DNA from: a virus
DNA length: 20,080 nt
Virus record (IMG/VR): IMGVR_UViG_3300045922_000143
Span: 1 to 20,080 of that record
Strand: one strand, 5' to 3'
The notes beneath the pieces were generated by a model. The model was not told the origin of the DNA. It saw only the letters and a program-made list of their open reading frames with translations, and did no database searches. Positions 7,493-14,965 of the stretch are shown in pieces (position 1 is the first letter of the stretch; the number at the start of each line of letters is the position of its first letter). Made by a program: the position numbers and the translations under genes.

Positions 7493-8559
7493 GTCTTCTG
7501 CGCTGGCCTATTCTTTTGCCTCCTGCCACTGTCGATTGGCAGCACAATCGCCAGTTCATCGAGCAGGTGTCGCTGTGGACAGGGAGGTCAAGGATTGCGC
7601 GCTGGGGTCCGGCCTCCCGGTGGGCGGCTGAGGTAACATTTCCGCCGCTCGATGCCTCTACTCTCAGGGTCTTCCGATATTTTGCTGGCGAGTTGGGCAA
7701 TGGCAAATACACATATCTGCCGGTTGTCGAAGGGAGCCAGTATGGGGCAAGCGAAAATCTTGTTACTGACCCGTTCAGGCTTGTTACCGGCTGGTCCTTT
7801 TCGTCGCCTCTTCGTGAGCCAGCGATATTTCACTCAATAGCCTTCTGGGCGCCTTCGCCGCAGAATGTTTTGACCAGCGCCACACCGGGCGTCAAGACCG
7901 CTACCGCCAATGGTGGGGTCAGCGTTTTTCTTGGCTCGCCCCTTCCCGCGCAGCTCTATATTTCCTGCTGGGGCCTGACGGCGGGCGGAGCGACTGGGAC
8001 GGCATCGCTCCGCGTCGAATGGCGCGATTCATCTGACACTCTTCTCAGCACGGCTATTCTCAATATGGACCCGGGCAATGCTCCCTTCACGACACCTACG
8101 ACTTGGCATCGTGTCCAGACTGTAGCCACGCGGCCCGGATCGGCTGATCGCGTGCGCATCTTCCTTTTGTGCGAGATCACGGCGGGCCGCATGGTCTGGG
8201 CGCATCCTCGCGTTTCTGTTTTCCCGGAGTTCATCGAGGCCACGACATCAACGCCAACGGTGATCAACGGGACTGGCGCCCAGCCTTCGCGCCCGGGAGT
8301 TAGCAGGTCGGACATGCTCTCGATCCAGTTTCCGTCCGGGCAGGTCCAGACGGCGGTCATCGACATTGCGACTTCCGATGGCTCGGGCAATTTTGCGGCA
8401 CAGTTGACGGAGCCAATCCGTCAAAGCCCGCCCGCAGGCACACGGATTCACCTCGCGCGCCCATTCGTCGCGCTGCGCGGGCCTACCAATGTCCTGTCGT
8501 GGAGCGCGCAGCGGATGGGCGTCTATGAGACCACCATGTCTTTGACGGAGGCATTCTGA
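7489..8559 (+). CDS. Distal-tail-like protein with an inserted CBM-like domain
   Basis: The 356-residue product follows the tape measure gene, where distal tail (Dit) proteins lie. Residues about 1-85 and 245-356 look like the two halves of one beta-rich tail protein (W-T-G-R-S-R...R-W-A-A-E-V-T-F-P-P-L at the start; I-H-L-A-R-P-F-V-A-L-R-G-P near the end). Between them, residues about 88-235 resemble a jelly-roll carbohydrate-binding module: E-N-L-V-T-D-P...T-G-W-S-F, a strand with L-Y-I-S-C-W-G-L, then T-T-W-H-R-V and a closing V-W-A-H-P-R-V-S-V. Dit proteins carrying such insertions bind host saccharides in other phages. The start is supported by GGGGGAGG upstream and a four-base ATGA overlap. 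The Dit assignment is mainly positional. Confidence 0.65.
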   Translation: MSLLRWPILLPPATVDWQHNRQFIEQVSLWTGRSRIARWGPASRWAAEVTFPPLDASTLRVFRYFAGELGNGKYTYLPVVEGSQYGASENLVTDPFRLVTGWSFSSPLREPAIFHSIAFWAPSPQNVLTSATPGVKTATANGGVSVFLGSPLPAQLYISCWGLTAGGATGTASLRVEWRDSSDTLLSTAILNMDPGNAPFTTPTTWHRVQTVATRPGSADRVRIFLLCEITAGRMVWAHPRVSVFPEFIEATTSTPTVINGTGAQPSRPGVSRSDMLSIQFPSGQVQTAVIDIATSDGSGNFAAQLTEPIRQSPPAGTRIHLARPFVALRGPTNVLSWSAQRMGVYETTMSLTEAF

Positions 8560-9203
8560 TGCCCGCAGTCACTGATGCTGACCTTTCCGCTCCGGCTCCC
8601 ATCCTTGGGCTTGCGGCCTTTCTCGACATCCAGGACGACCCGCTACGGTATTGCGTCGCGCCTTTGCCGCTGACCATGCCCAATGCGACAATTCTGCCAA
8701 GCGCGGACCCGGATTTTGACGGACGCACATTCACGACGCTTGACCCGCGATTCATCTCCGTGTCGCCAATTTCATTCGGTCCCGGCGGCACTGACGGTGT
8801 TGAGTTTCAGCTGTCCGGCTCGCTCGAGTTTGATGCTAATTTGCTAACCGCCCTTTCCGACCCGTCAAAGTTCTTCGGTCGGATTGCTAAGATTTGGCTC
8901 ATTCGTCTCAACGAATCCTACCAGCCGACGCACGCAACCCCTCGCTTTGTCGGCTACATGTCGGTCCCGTCCTTTGCCGGCGACGCCGAGAGCCAGACGA
9001 TATTGCTCAGGGCGGAGAGCTATTTGGCCATTCGGGTTGGCTCGCCCAGCCGCAGCCTGCTCAATCAAAAGGAGTTCGACCCGGATGACGAAAGCGCAGC
9101 AGCGACCATCGGCGCGGCGAGAGGGACGGGCGCCCTCGGTCCTCAGTGGGACGCTGTGCGCTCAGGCAACCTGTTTGAGGGCGGCGTCACATGGCAGCTG
9201 TGA
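8559..9203 (+). CDS. Tail hub-like protein (GTA gp13 position)
   Basis: This 214-residue protein is beta-rich and has the layout of baseplate hub N-terminal domains: V-E-F-Q-L-S-G-S-L-E-F-D, then the F-G-R-I-A-K-I-W-L-I-R-L strand, a P-R-F-V-G-Y-M strand and I-L-L-R-A-E-S-Y. It probably forms part of the hub ring at the tail tip, connecting the distal tail protein with the tip protein. The start ATG overlaps the upstream stop by one base (TGATG) and is preceded by GGAGG. I do not recognise a precise family; hub assignment comes from strand pattern and from its position just before the peptidase-like gene, as in gene transfer agents. Confidence 0.6.
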   Translation: MPAVTDADLSAPAPILGLAAFLDIQDDPLRYCVAPLPLTMPNATILPSADPDFDGRTFTTLDPRFISVSPISFGPGGTDGVEFQLSGSLEFDANLLTALSDPSKFFGRIAKIWLIRLNESYQPTHATPRFVGYMSVPSFAGDAESQTILLRAESYLAIRVGSPSRSLLNQKEFDPDDESAAATIGAARGTGALGPQWDAVRSGNLFEGGVTWQL

Positions 9204-9616
9204 TGCGACTGCCGGACTGGGAGGCGCGTCTTGCGGCGCTGATCGAGGCGGTCAGAGATCGCCCATACCAGATCGGGAAATGGGATTGCGCTCAATTTTG
9301 CGGCGCGGCGGTTGAGGCGGTTCTGGGCGACAATCCGGCGGCGCCATTTCTGGGGCGCTACCGAAACAGAAAACAAGGAATACGCTTGCTGCCAGGGCGT
9401 CGCTTGAAGCTTCGGGCTTTTCTGACTGATCTGTTTGGCCCGCCCGTGGCGCCCCTCTTCCTGCGGCGCGGTGACATCGCAATGATGGCGACAGCCATCG
9501 GTGTGCGCTGGGGCGCGGGGCTGCTCTTTGTCGGCGCCGATGCGGGCGCAGATCGCGAGGGCCTAGTATATCGCCCGGTTGAGGATGCCCGCTGCGGCTG
9601 GAGGGTGGGCGCGTGA
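9191..9616 (+). CDS. DUF6950-like tail protein related to NlpC/P60 peptidases
   Basis: The 141-residue product shows the DUF6950 pattern: R-L-P-D-W-E-A-R-L at the start, the K-W-D-C-A-Q-F box near residue 35, a G-R-Y-R segment, R-R-G-D-I-A-M-M around residue 94 and a C-terminal C-G-W-R-V. The D-C-A box corresponds to the nucleophile cysteine of NlpC/P60 peptidases, which in GTA-type phages (gp14) cut peptidoglycan during DNA entry. The usual catalytic histidine after the G-D motif is not evident, so activity is uncertain. An alternative start at 9203 overlaps the upstream stop as TGATG and matches the usual M-R-L-P-D-W family start. Confidence 0.75.
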   Translation: MAAVMRLPDWEARLAALIEAVRDRPYQIGKWDCAQFCGAAVEAVLGDNPAAPFLGRYRNRKQGIRLLPGRRLKLRAFLTDLFGPPVAPLFLRRGDIAMMATAIGVRWGAGLLFVGADAGADREGLVYRPVEDARCGWRVGA

Positions 9617-12600
9617 GCAAGGTGCTGACCGCTGTCGCGGTTGTCGCGGCAGTCTTTGTGCCTTTCATAGGCCCCGCTCTCGCGCCCATCATCGGCTCAG
9701 CCTTTGCCTCGATTGGCGTAGGTCTCACCTGGGGTGTCGCGTCCGGCATTGGCTCGGCAATCGGCGCGGCGGGGGTGCTTGGCCTCAGTGGGACGGGCAA
9801 CAAGTTGGCGCGGAAAAAGGCGCGCGGCAGGCTTGTCGATCTGGACAGGATGGCCGTCAACACTGCTGCGGACGGCCCCCGAAAGGCGGTCTTTGGCCGG
9901 ACGGTCATGGCCGCTGATCTGCGCTACGTGGAGCCTTCGCCGGACTCCGAACAGCGATATGTGGACGCCATCATACATCTCGCCTCGCATCGCGTCACCT
10001 CCATCGAGGAGATGCGGATTGGCGACCGGGTAGCGTGGACATCTTCCGGCGGCGTTGCGGCAGAGTTCGCCGGGTTCCTGACTGTGTCGCCCATCCTTGA
10101 GGGCGGTCCGGCGGCTTACCACACGGTCAACAGCGGCTCGCGCTGGGGCGCTGCGCAGAGGCTGACGGGCTGCGCCAGTGTCAAAATCCGCGTGGACAGG
10201 CAATCGACAAAGCGTGCGGCCAGTCCTTTCAGTGCCGGAATTCCCTCGCAGATGGGCTTCATCGGGCAAGGCATGGCCGTCTACGACCCACGGCGCGACA
10301 GCACGGTTCCGGGCGGCTCCGGGCCGCATCGCGCAGACAATCAGTCCACATGGCAGTATAACGACGGCGGGACAGTGCTGGGCGAAAATCCTTCGCTGGT
10401 CGCGCTCGCCTATCTGCTGGGGTGGCGGATCAATGGCAAGGTGTCTGTTGGCCTCGGCATTCCGCCTTCGCTTCTCGATATGCCCGCTTTCGCGGCGGCG
10501 GCGAATGTGTGCGACGAAAGTGTCGCGCTGGCCGGCGGAGGCACGCAGCCACGCTACCGCATCAGCGGGCTCATTCCGGACGATGCGGATGAATCTGTGG
10601 TCCTCGAAGAGATCGCCAGATCAGCCAATGGCTATTTCGACGATTCGCGCGGGCGGCTTGGGTTCTTTATTGCCGTCAATGACCTTTCCGGGCCTCTGAT
10701 CGCCATCACTGAAGATGACATGAAGGGGCCTTTCTTCTGGGATCCATTCCCGGAGGTCGAAGAGCGATACAATGTCGTGCGGGGCACCTTCCTTGAGCCG
10801 GAGATGCCCGCCAACTTTCAGATGATATCTTTTCCAGATGTCCGCATCCCGTCCGTGGACGGAATTGACCGGGCGATGGTTGTCGCATATCCGATGGTCA
10901 CCGATTCGCGGCGCGCCCAGCGCCTCGCGAAACAGGCGTTGCAGCGCGCGCAGTATCGCGGACGCTTTCGCGTGCGGCTTGGGGTGCGGGGATGGCAGTT
11001 GTCATATGGGCAGCCTGTTAGTGTTTTCTTTTCGCCTCTGGGATGGGTGGGCAAAATCTTCCGCGTCCAGACGATTTCTTTCAACCCGGATGCGTCGGTT
11101 GAGGTTGAGTTCATTGAAGAGAATGCCGCAATCTACGCATGGGCGGCGGAAGAAGCGCCCATGCCTGAACCGGCGGTTCCCATCAAATATGACCCCAGGA
11201 ATAACCCCTTCCTGATTACTGAGGGGCCGCAGATCGGGGTTGAGGATGGCGCGACGCGCAATGTCTTTCGCGGCGCGTGGGCGGGCCTCCCGATGGCCAC
11301 TGCCTTCGTTCCGGGTGACGAGGTGCTTGACCAAGATGCAATCTGGGTCGCCACGACCGCCCACAATAAGACAGGAGGCAACGGGCCGCCGACGCTTCCG
11401 ACAACCTCCAACGCAACATGGCAACTCAAGTTGCAGGCTGGCGCGGGCGCTCCCGGCTCGACAGTCGTGCCGGTCATCATTTATCGCCGCTCTGCCACGG
11501 CGCCCAGCCTCCCTACTGGGACGGTCACAGTCACGCTCTCGACTGGTGCGGTCAGTGGGCTGACGGGCGGCTGGTCGCTTTCGATTCCGGCTTACGATGG
11601 CACTCCCGTCTGGTCAGCGCAAGCGGCGGCTTACGGGCTGGCGACTGACTCTGAAGATACAATCGCTCCCGGCGAGTGGATTGGGCCGCGCGAATTGGCG
11701 CGCGATGGCCAGCCCGCTCTGTCGGGCCTGCTGACCAACGAGGCTCATGTGGTCCAGACGGCCGCAGACGGGAGCGGCGGCAATTACACTGGCGCGGGCG
11801 GCACCTTCATCGTGCGGCGCGGCGAGACGGTCCTCACCTCGCCCGATGTCTCTTTTTCAATTGTCTCCAGTTCAGGCATCACAGGCCTGTCCATCAATTC
11901 GGCGACTGGCGTCTATTCGCTCACGGGCATGTCTGCGGCGACTGGCACCGCCACCTTCCGGGCGACAGTGGGCTCGCAAACGATAGATCGCGTCTATTCC
12001 ATCTCGCAGTCGCGCGCTGGTGCGGACGGGCAGGACGGGCAGGACGGGCAGGATGGAGCGCCTGGACAAGATGGGCAGGACGGCGCACCCGGGCAGGACG
12101 GAGACGACGCGCTCACCATCACGGCGCGGCCTTCTGTCGTCACGCTCTTGTCCAATTCTGCGGGCGTCATCAATTCCGGCCAGCTTCCGCGCACGGTCAA
12201 GCTGCAGGTCTATGAAAGTGTTTTCGATGTCACGGCGAGCGCCTCTTACACGGTGAGCGCCACCAACCTCACATTCACAGACCTGGGCGGGGGCGAATAC
12301 TCAATCACAGGGCTGACGGCGGAAACGGGCACGCTTCTCGTGATTGTTTCATCCGGCGGCAAGGTGGGCACTCTCCTGATCGTTGTCCAGAAGGTCCGGC
12401 AGGGCTCCAGCGCTTTGCAGGCGATTGACGACACTCTGCTCATTAATAGCTCTACGTCATATGTGGGTTCTGCGCAGGGAGGGCCTCTCGTTCTGGCGGT
12501 CTCCAACGGCACAATCAACCTGTCTGTCAATCACAGCTATGTCGGCGACAGTTCCGCCTCACGCTTGGCGGGTAAGGTCCAGTATCGCACGACGCCGGGA

Positions 12601-12807
12601 AGCGGGGCATGGATCGATGTCGCGTCCGAGACTGTAGCGGCTGGTTCGAACGGCCCGGGTGAGCCGGACACCCTCAGCTTTGCTGAAGGCCTGTCCGGGC
12701 CTCCTAGTCCAGAAAATTGGGAATTCCGCTACCTGAACCGCCGCTTTTCCGGCGGCACGGCATCCAATGACGGCACAGGGCAGCTGTTTGCTGTGGAGTT
12801 TGCATGA
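9613..12807 (+). CDS. Tail tip / host-specificity protein (J-like, Phage-tail_3 domain)
   Basis: This is the largest gene, with 1064 residues. A hydrophobic, Gly/Ala-rich N-terminus (about 4-60) precedes a beta-rich hub region with conserved-looking R-Y-V-D-A-I-I-H-L-A-S-H-R-V. The region around residues 360-510 has the Phage-tail_3 pattern (F-P-E-V-E-E-R-Y-N-V-V-R-G-T-F, then A-K-Q-A-L-Q-R-A-Q-Y-R-G, and V-E-F-I-E-E-N). After it come Ig-like strands, ten G-X-Y triplets at 803-832, and a beta-rich C-terminus that ends in a G-Q-L-F-A-V-E-F. It should form the tip fibre that contacts the receptor, with the C-terminal half as the specificity part. The GTG overlaps the upstream stop (GTGA) and the stop overlaps the next start (ATGA). 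Confidence 0.85.
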   Translation: MSKVLTAVAVVAAVFVPFIGPALAPIIGSAFASIGVGLTWGVASGIGSAIGAAGVLGLSGTGNKLARKKARGRLVDLDRMAVNTAADGPRKAVFGRTVMAADLRYVEPSPDSEQRYVDAIIHLASHRVTSIEEMRIGDRVAWTSSGGVAAEFAGFLTVSPILEGGPAAYHTVNSGSRWGAAQRLTGCASVKIRVDRQSTKRAASPFSAGIPSQMGFIGQGMAVYDPRRDSTVPGGSGPHRADNQSTWQYNDGGTVLGENPSLVALAYLLGWRINGKVSVGLGIPPSLLDMPAFAAAANVCDESVALAGGGTQPRYRISGLIPDDADESVVLEEIARSANGYFDDSRGRLGFFIAVNDLSGPLIAITEDDMKGPFFWDPFPEVEERYNVVRGTFLEPEMPANFQMISFPDVRIPSVDGIDRAMVVAYPMVTDSRRAQRLAKQALQRAQYRGRFRVRLGVRGWQLSYGQPVSVFFSPLGWVGKIFRVQTISFNPDASVEVEFIEENAAIYAWAAEEAPMPEPAVPIKYDPRNNPFLITEGPQIGVEDGATRNVFRGAWAGLPMATAFVPGDEVLDQDAIWVATTAHNKTGGNGPPTLPTTSNATWQLKLQAGAGAPGSTVVPVIIYRRSATAPSLPTGTVTVTLSTGAVSGLTGGWSLSIPAYDGTPVWSAQAAAYGLATDSEDTIAPGEWIGPRELARDGQPALSGLLTNEAHVVQTAADGSGGNYTGAGGTFIVRRGETVLTSPDVSFSIVSSSGITGLSINSATGVYSLTGMSAATGTATFRATVGSQTIDRVYSISQSRAGADGQDGQDGQDGAPGQDGQDGAPGQDGDDALTITARPSVVTLLSNSAGVINSGQLPRTVKLQVYESVFDVTASASYTVSATNLTFTDLGGGEYSITGLTAETGTLLVIVSSGGKVGTLLIVVQKVRQGSSALQAIDDTLLINSSTSYVGSAQGGPLVLAVSNGTINLSVNHSYVGDSSASRLAGKVQYRTTPGSGAWIDVASETVAAGSNGPGEPDTLSFAEGLSGPPSPENWEFRYLNRRFSGGTASNDGTGQLFAVEFA
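12019..12108 (+). repeat. Collagen-like G-X-Y repeat within the tail tip gene
   Basis: Ten consecutive in-frame triplets encode G-X-Y units (GAD, GQD three times, GAP, GQD twice, GAP, GQD, GDD), with nine-base DNA units varying around GGGCAGGAC. It probably forms a short trimeric collagen-like stalk separating the hub half from the C-terminal receptor-binding half. The repeat can expand or contract in frame by slippage. Confidence 0.9.
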
Positions 12808-13349
12808 TCGGCATTCTCAATTCTGAAGGTGAAATTGTCGAAGTCGTCGCCAGTCTCGATGGCGTGGAGGCGCTGCACGGCACTGTGCCCGATGTTCCGC
12901 CGGAGTTCGTCACTGGAGATTTGCTCTGGAATGGCTCGGCATTCGTCGAAAATCTCCCCAAGGTGGAAGCAGATCGCCTCGCGGCCATCAATGCGGAGTG
13001 TGAGCGGGTTCTGGCGGCATTTGCGTCGCCGCACCCACTCTTCGAGGCATTTCGCGCGGCGAAGCGTGAAGAGTTGCGGCGCTGGGCAGAGGAGCAGCCC
13101 TCGCCAGTCGTGACCGCGACGACCTATCCTTTCCTTCACGCGGAATCCCAACTGCGTGATCGTTCACCGGCAGAGATCGTCGCGGAATGGACGCAGGCGG
13201 CTGCGCTGTGGGCTTCGGCTGGTGCGCAGCTTGAGGCGATTCGCGTCGCTGGCCGTGCGGCTGTCCGAGCCGCGCCGAATGCGACCATGAAAGCCAATGC
13301 CGCGAGCGCGGCGATTGCCGCGATTCAGCAGCTGGAGGATGAGCTGTGA
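12804..13349 (+). CDS. Tail accessory protein, tail-fibre-assembly-like
   Basis: This 181-residue protein starts with an ATGA overlap with the tail tip gene. The first 55 residues are beta-rich with a D-L-L-W-N-G-S-A-F-V hairpin, like the small N-terminal domains of proteins encoded after tail fibres. The rest is helical: A-D-R-L-A-A-I-N-A-E-C-E-R-V, then P-F-L-H-A-E-S-Q-L-R-D-R-S-P-A-E-I-V-A-E-W, a pattern common in phage tail fibre assembly or DUF4376-like proteins, which have a long helix ending in R.A...A..A. Its position after the tip gene suggests a chaperone or accessory for tip assembly. No membrane segment or catalytic motif is visible. Confidence 0.55.
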   Translation: MIGILNSEGEIVEVVASLDGVEALHGTVPDVPPEFVTGDLLWNGSAFVENLPKVEADRLAAINAECERVLAAFASPHPLFEAFRAAKREELRRWAEEQPSPVVTATTYPFLHAESQLRDRSPAEIVAEWTQAAALWASAGAQLEAIRVAGRAAVRAAPNATMKANAASAAIAAIQQLEDEL

Positions 13350-13435
13350 CGGCCCTTTTTGACGCCAAAGAATCCGTTGTTGCGGTCCGGATGTCTGGCC
13401 TGTCCAGTGGCGCAGGAGTTAACCATCTGGTATAG
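13346..13435 (+). CDS. Possible very small gene, 29 residues
   Basis: A GTG at 13346 overlaps the upstream TGA in the same GTGA manner as several proven junctions here, and the frame runs 29 residues to the TAG at 13433. The peptide starts M-T-A-L-F-D-A-K-E-S-V-V and has no recognised motif. GGAGGATGAG lies just upstream as a fair ribosome binding site. It fills an otherwise empty gap of about 110 bases. Nothing beyond the junction pattern supports it. Confidence 0.3.
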   Translation: MTALFDAKESVVAVRMSGLSSGAGVNHLV

Positions 13436-13459
13436 GCCGGGCGTGATCTTTGGGAGGCG

Positions 13460-13708
13460 ATGATGTTTGGCTTCACCATCCGACGCACATCGACGGTCAG
13501 GCGCCATGTTGCCGAGTGCCGCGCGGCGCTGTTGCGGGTCGAGCAAACGTTCGCAGCCCTAGGCGACAAGCCTTCGCCGGAAATGATGCGGCGCCATCTG
13601 TCGGCAATTGAGGCGCTCCACTACCGGCTCAAGCGCGCGTCGGAGGCGGCGGGCGTCAAGGTGGCTCCGCTGACTGGTGGCCTTCCCAAGCCGGAGGACG
13701 AGCAATGA
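13460..13708 (+). CDS. Hypothetical small helical protein
   Basis: An 82-residue protein starts at ATG 13460 (or the adjacent ATG at 13463) with GGGAGGCG a few bases upstream. It has a basic start, then two predicted helices (V-R-R-H-V-A-E-C-R-A-A-L-L-R and S-A-I-E-A-L-H-Y-R-L-K-R-A-S), and a short hydrophilic tail. There is no membrane segment or catalytic motif, and I do not recognise the family. Its stop overlaps the next start (ATGA), which ties it to the membrane/lysis genes downstream. Confidence 0.65.
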   Translation: MMFGFTIRRTSTVRRHVAECRAALLRVEQTFAALGDKPSPEMMRRHLSAIEALHYRLKRASEAAGVKVAPLTGGLPKPEDEQ

Positions 13709-14190
13709 TACAGGCCGCGACCATTGCCTATCCTGTCTCTCTTGCGGCGCTCATAGCCTTTCTGCTCGCGATGCGAGACAGCTTCGATCTCAGGACGGCG
13801 GTTGCCCTCTTCCTCAACTGGGTCGCTGGCCTTGTCGTGCTTGCCGTCACGCCAGTTGAGCAGGCATGGGCGCCTTTCATCGTCGTTGACGCGCTGACCG
13901 CCTATGTAATCCTCAGGCAGCCCGCACACATGCAGCAGGCCATTGTTGGCGGGCTGCTCTTGAGCCAGATCGTCTGGCACGCAGCGTTTGGATGGGTAGG
14001 GACGTCCTATTCGCTGCACTTCTACCTCACGGCCGTGAACCTGGCAGGGTGGCTCATGGTCGCAACTCTCTTTGGGGGTGCGGCTTATGACGGCGGCAGA
14101 AAGGTGCTTCTGGATTGGCGTGGCGCTAGCGGCGCTGGTGCGCCTTCTGCCCATGGTGATCGCGGCGTGGCGAAATGGCGCGGACCGTGA
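13705..14190 (+). CDS. Multi-pass membrane protein, holin candidate
   Basis: The 161-residue product has about four hydrophobic segments: residues near 6-24, 33-52, 80-100 and 108-130. The last 30 residues are hydrophilic and Arg/Gly-rich. It sits three genes upstream of the endolysin and could be a holin or another prophage membrane protein; the number of segments is higher than in most class I-III holins. Codon overlap (ATGA) and GGAGG upstream support the start. The C-terminal coding part overlaps a second small frame that starts at 14087. Confidence 0.6.
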   Translation: MIQAATIAYPVSLAALIAFLLAMRDSFDLRTAVALFLNWVAGLVVLAVTPVEQAWAPFIVVDALTAYVILRQPAHMQQAIVGGLLLSQIVWHAAFGWVGTSYSLHFYLTAVNLAGWLMVATLFGGAAYDGGRKVLLDWRGASGAGAPSAHGDRGVAKWRGP

Positions 14191-14200
14191 GCGCGAATGA
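14087..14200 (+). CDS. Small single-pass membrane protein, 37 residues
   Basis: A short frame starts at the ATG at 14087, behind a GGGGGTG ribosome-binding-like stretch, and ends at 14198-14200. It encodes one hydrophobic segment (C-F-W-I-G-V-A-L-A-A-L-V) flanked by basic and charged ends, finishing in D-R-E-R-E. It is nested in the 3' end of the upstream gene and the 5' end of the next one, a layout typical of compact phage lysis cassettes. It could be a small holin or antiholin. The evidence is the membrane-like composition and the context only. Confidence 0.45.
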   Translation: MTAAERCFWIGVALAALVRLLPMVIAAWRNGADRERE

Positions 14201-14441
14201 GGATCAGCCCGTTACGCGGTGGCAGGTCGCGATTGTGGTCGCAGCCATCATGCTTGCGGCGCCTGTCTTTGCTTGGGTCCTGAACAGCGAGGCAGAATGG
14301 AGGCGTGAGATGCAGAGCAGCGAGGCAGAATGGAGGCGGGAGATGCAGGCGCTGAGGGCGGAACATCGGGCGCTGCTTGGCCTCGTGTGCGAACAGCCGG
14401 AAAACGAGCGGCGCTATCCATGCCGGAGTCGGCATCAATGA
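14175..14441 (+). CDS. Single-pass membrane protein with hendecad repeats, i-spanin-like candidate
   Basis: The 88-residue product has one transmembrane segment at about 17-36 (V-A-I-V-V-A-A-I-M-L-A-A-P) followed by a highly charged helical region that contains two almost identical 11-residue units, (N/S)-S-E-A-E-W-R-R-E-M-Q, and a weaker continuation. Eleven-residue repeats favour coiled coils. An N-terminal anchor plus periplasmic coiled coil is the layout of Rz-type inner-membrane spanins, and the gene lies directly before the endolysin. A GTG at 14187, overlapping the upstream stop as GTGA, is an alternative start. Two cysteines close the C-terminus. The spanin role is a suggestion. Confidence 0.6.
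   Translation: MARTVSANEDQPVTRWQVAIVVAAIMLAAPVFAWVLNSEAEWRREMQSSEAEWRREMQALRAEHRALLGLVCEQPENERRYPCRSRHQ
14283..14348 (+). repeat. 33-bp tandem repeat, two copies
   Basis: Two adjacent 33-base units (14283-14315 and 14316-14348) differ at two positions only and encode two consecutive 11-residue charged helical units in the membrane protein before the endolysin. Such near identity points to recent duplication. Confidence 0.9.
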
Positions 14442-14965
14442 AGGCAGGACCGCGCGCCATCGCTTGTATCAAGCGATTTGAGGGGTGCCGCCTGCGGGCC
14501 TATCTCTGCCCGGCTGGGAAGTGGACGATTGGGTGGGGCAACACTACCTACCCGGACGGGCGAAAGGTCAAGGAGGGAGATCGAATCACGGCAGCGCAAG
14601 CCGAGGAAATGTTCAGGGTGATCCTTGGCCAGTTTGAGCGCGGCGTCATGCGGCTACTTCAGGTGAAAGCGCCGATTCAGGGCGGCAACCCAACAAATCA
14701 GGCCCAATTCGGGGCGCTGGTGTCTTTTGCCTACAATGTCGGGCTTGATGAGGACGGCGATGGAATTGCCAAGGGCCTCGGCGATAGCACTTTGCTCAAG
14801 CTCCATCGGGCCGGGCAGTATGATCGGGCGGCTAACGAGTTTCTGAAATGGGTCTTTGCCCATGGGCGCCGGCAGAAGGGATTGGTCAAGCGGCGGCAGG
14901 CGGAGCGGTTTCTGTATCTGCGGCAGTTTGACGAGTTCGACCGCCTGATTAAGTATAAGCCATGA
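14438..14965 (+). CDS. Endolysin, GH24 lysozyme (R21/P1 Lyz-like)
   Basis: The 175-residue protein is a phage lysozyme that cuts the MurNAc-GlcNAc bond of peptidoglycan. The active-site block runs F14-E15-G16-C17 to C24-P-A-G-K-W-T30-I-G-W-G-N-T, giving catalytic Glu15 and Thr30, with Cys24 where T4 lysozyme has Asp20. Cys17 and Cys24 have the spacing of the Cys44/Cys51 pair of P1 Lyz, but no N-terminal signal-anchor helix exists, so export needs a holin. Later motifs (Q-A-Q-F-G-A-L-V-S-F-A-Y-N-V-G) fit the family. ATG 14438 overlaps the upstream stop (ATGA); an in-frame ATG at 14420 is possible. Length is typical. Confidence 0.93.
   Translation: MKAGPRAIACIKRFEGCRLRAYLCPAGKWTIGWGNTTYPDGRKVKEGDRITAAQAEEMFRVILGQFERGVMRLLQVKAPIQGGNPTNQAQFGALVSFAYNVGLDEDGDGIAKGLGDSTLLKLHRAGQYDRAANEFLKWVFAHGRRQKGLVKRRQAERFLYLRQFDEFDRLIKYKP

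Noticed and set aside
9252-9908. 218-codon open frame on the minus strand
   Set aside because: Low-complexity Pro/Arg/Ala composition and lies opposite the peptidase-like and tail tip genes; shadow caused by high GC.
12019-12108. CRISPR-like short repeats
   Set aside because: Units are nine bases, contiguous and in frame with G-X-Y codons; there are no spacers.
13350-13459. Promoter candidate with TTGACG and a TATAGG box
   Set aside because: The two elements are far more than 17 bases apart and neither has a proper partner.
14330-14437. Signal-anchor (SAR) extension of the endolysin
   Set aside because: The in-frame upstream sequence is hydrophilic, without a transmembrane stretch, and belongs to the preceding gene.
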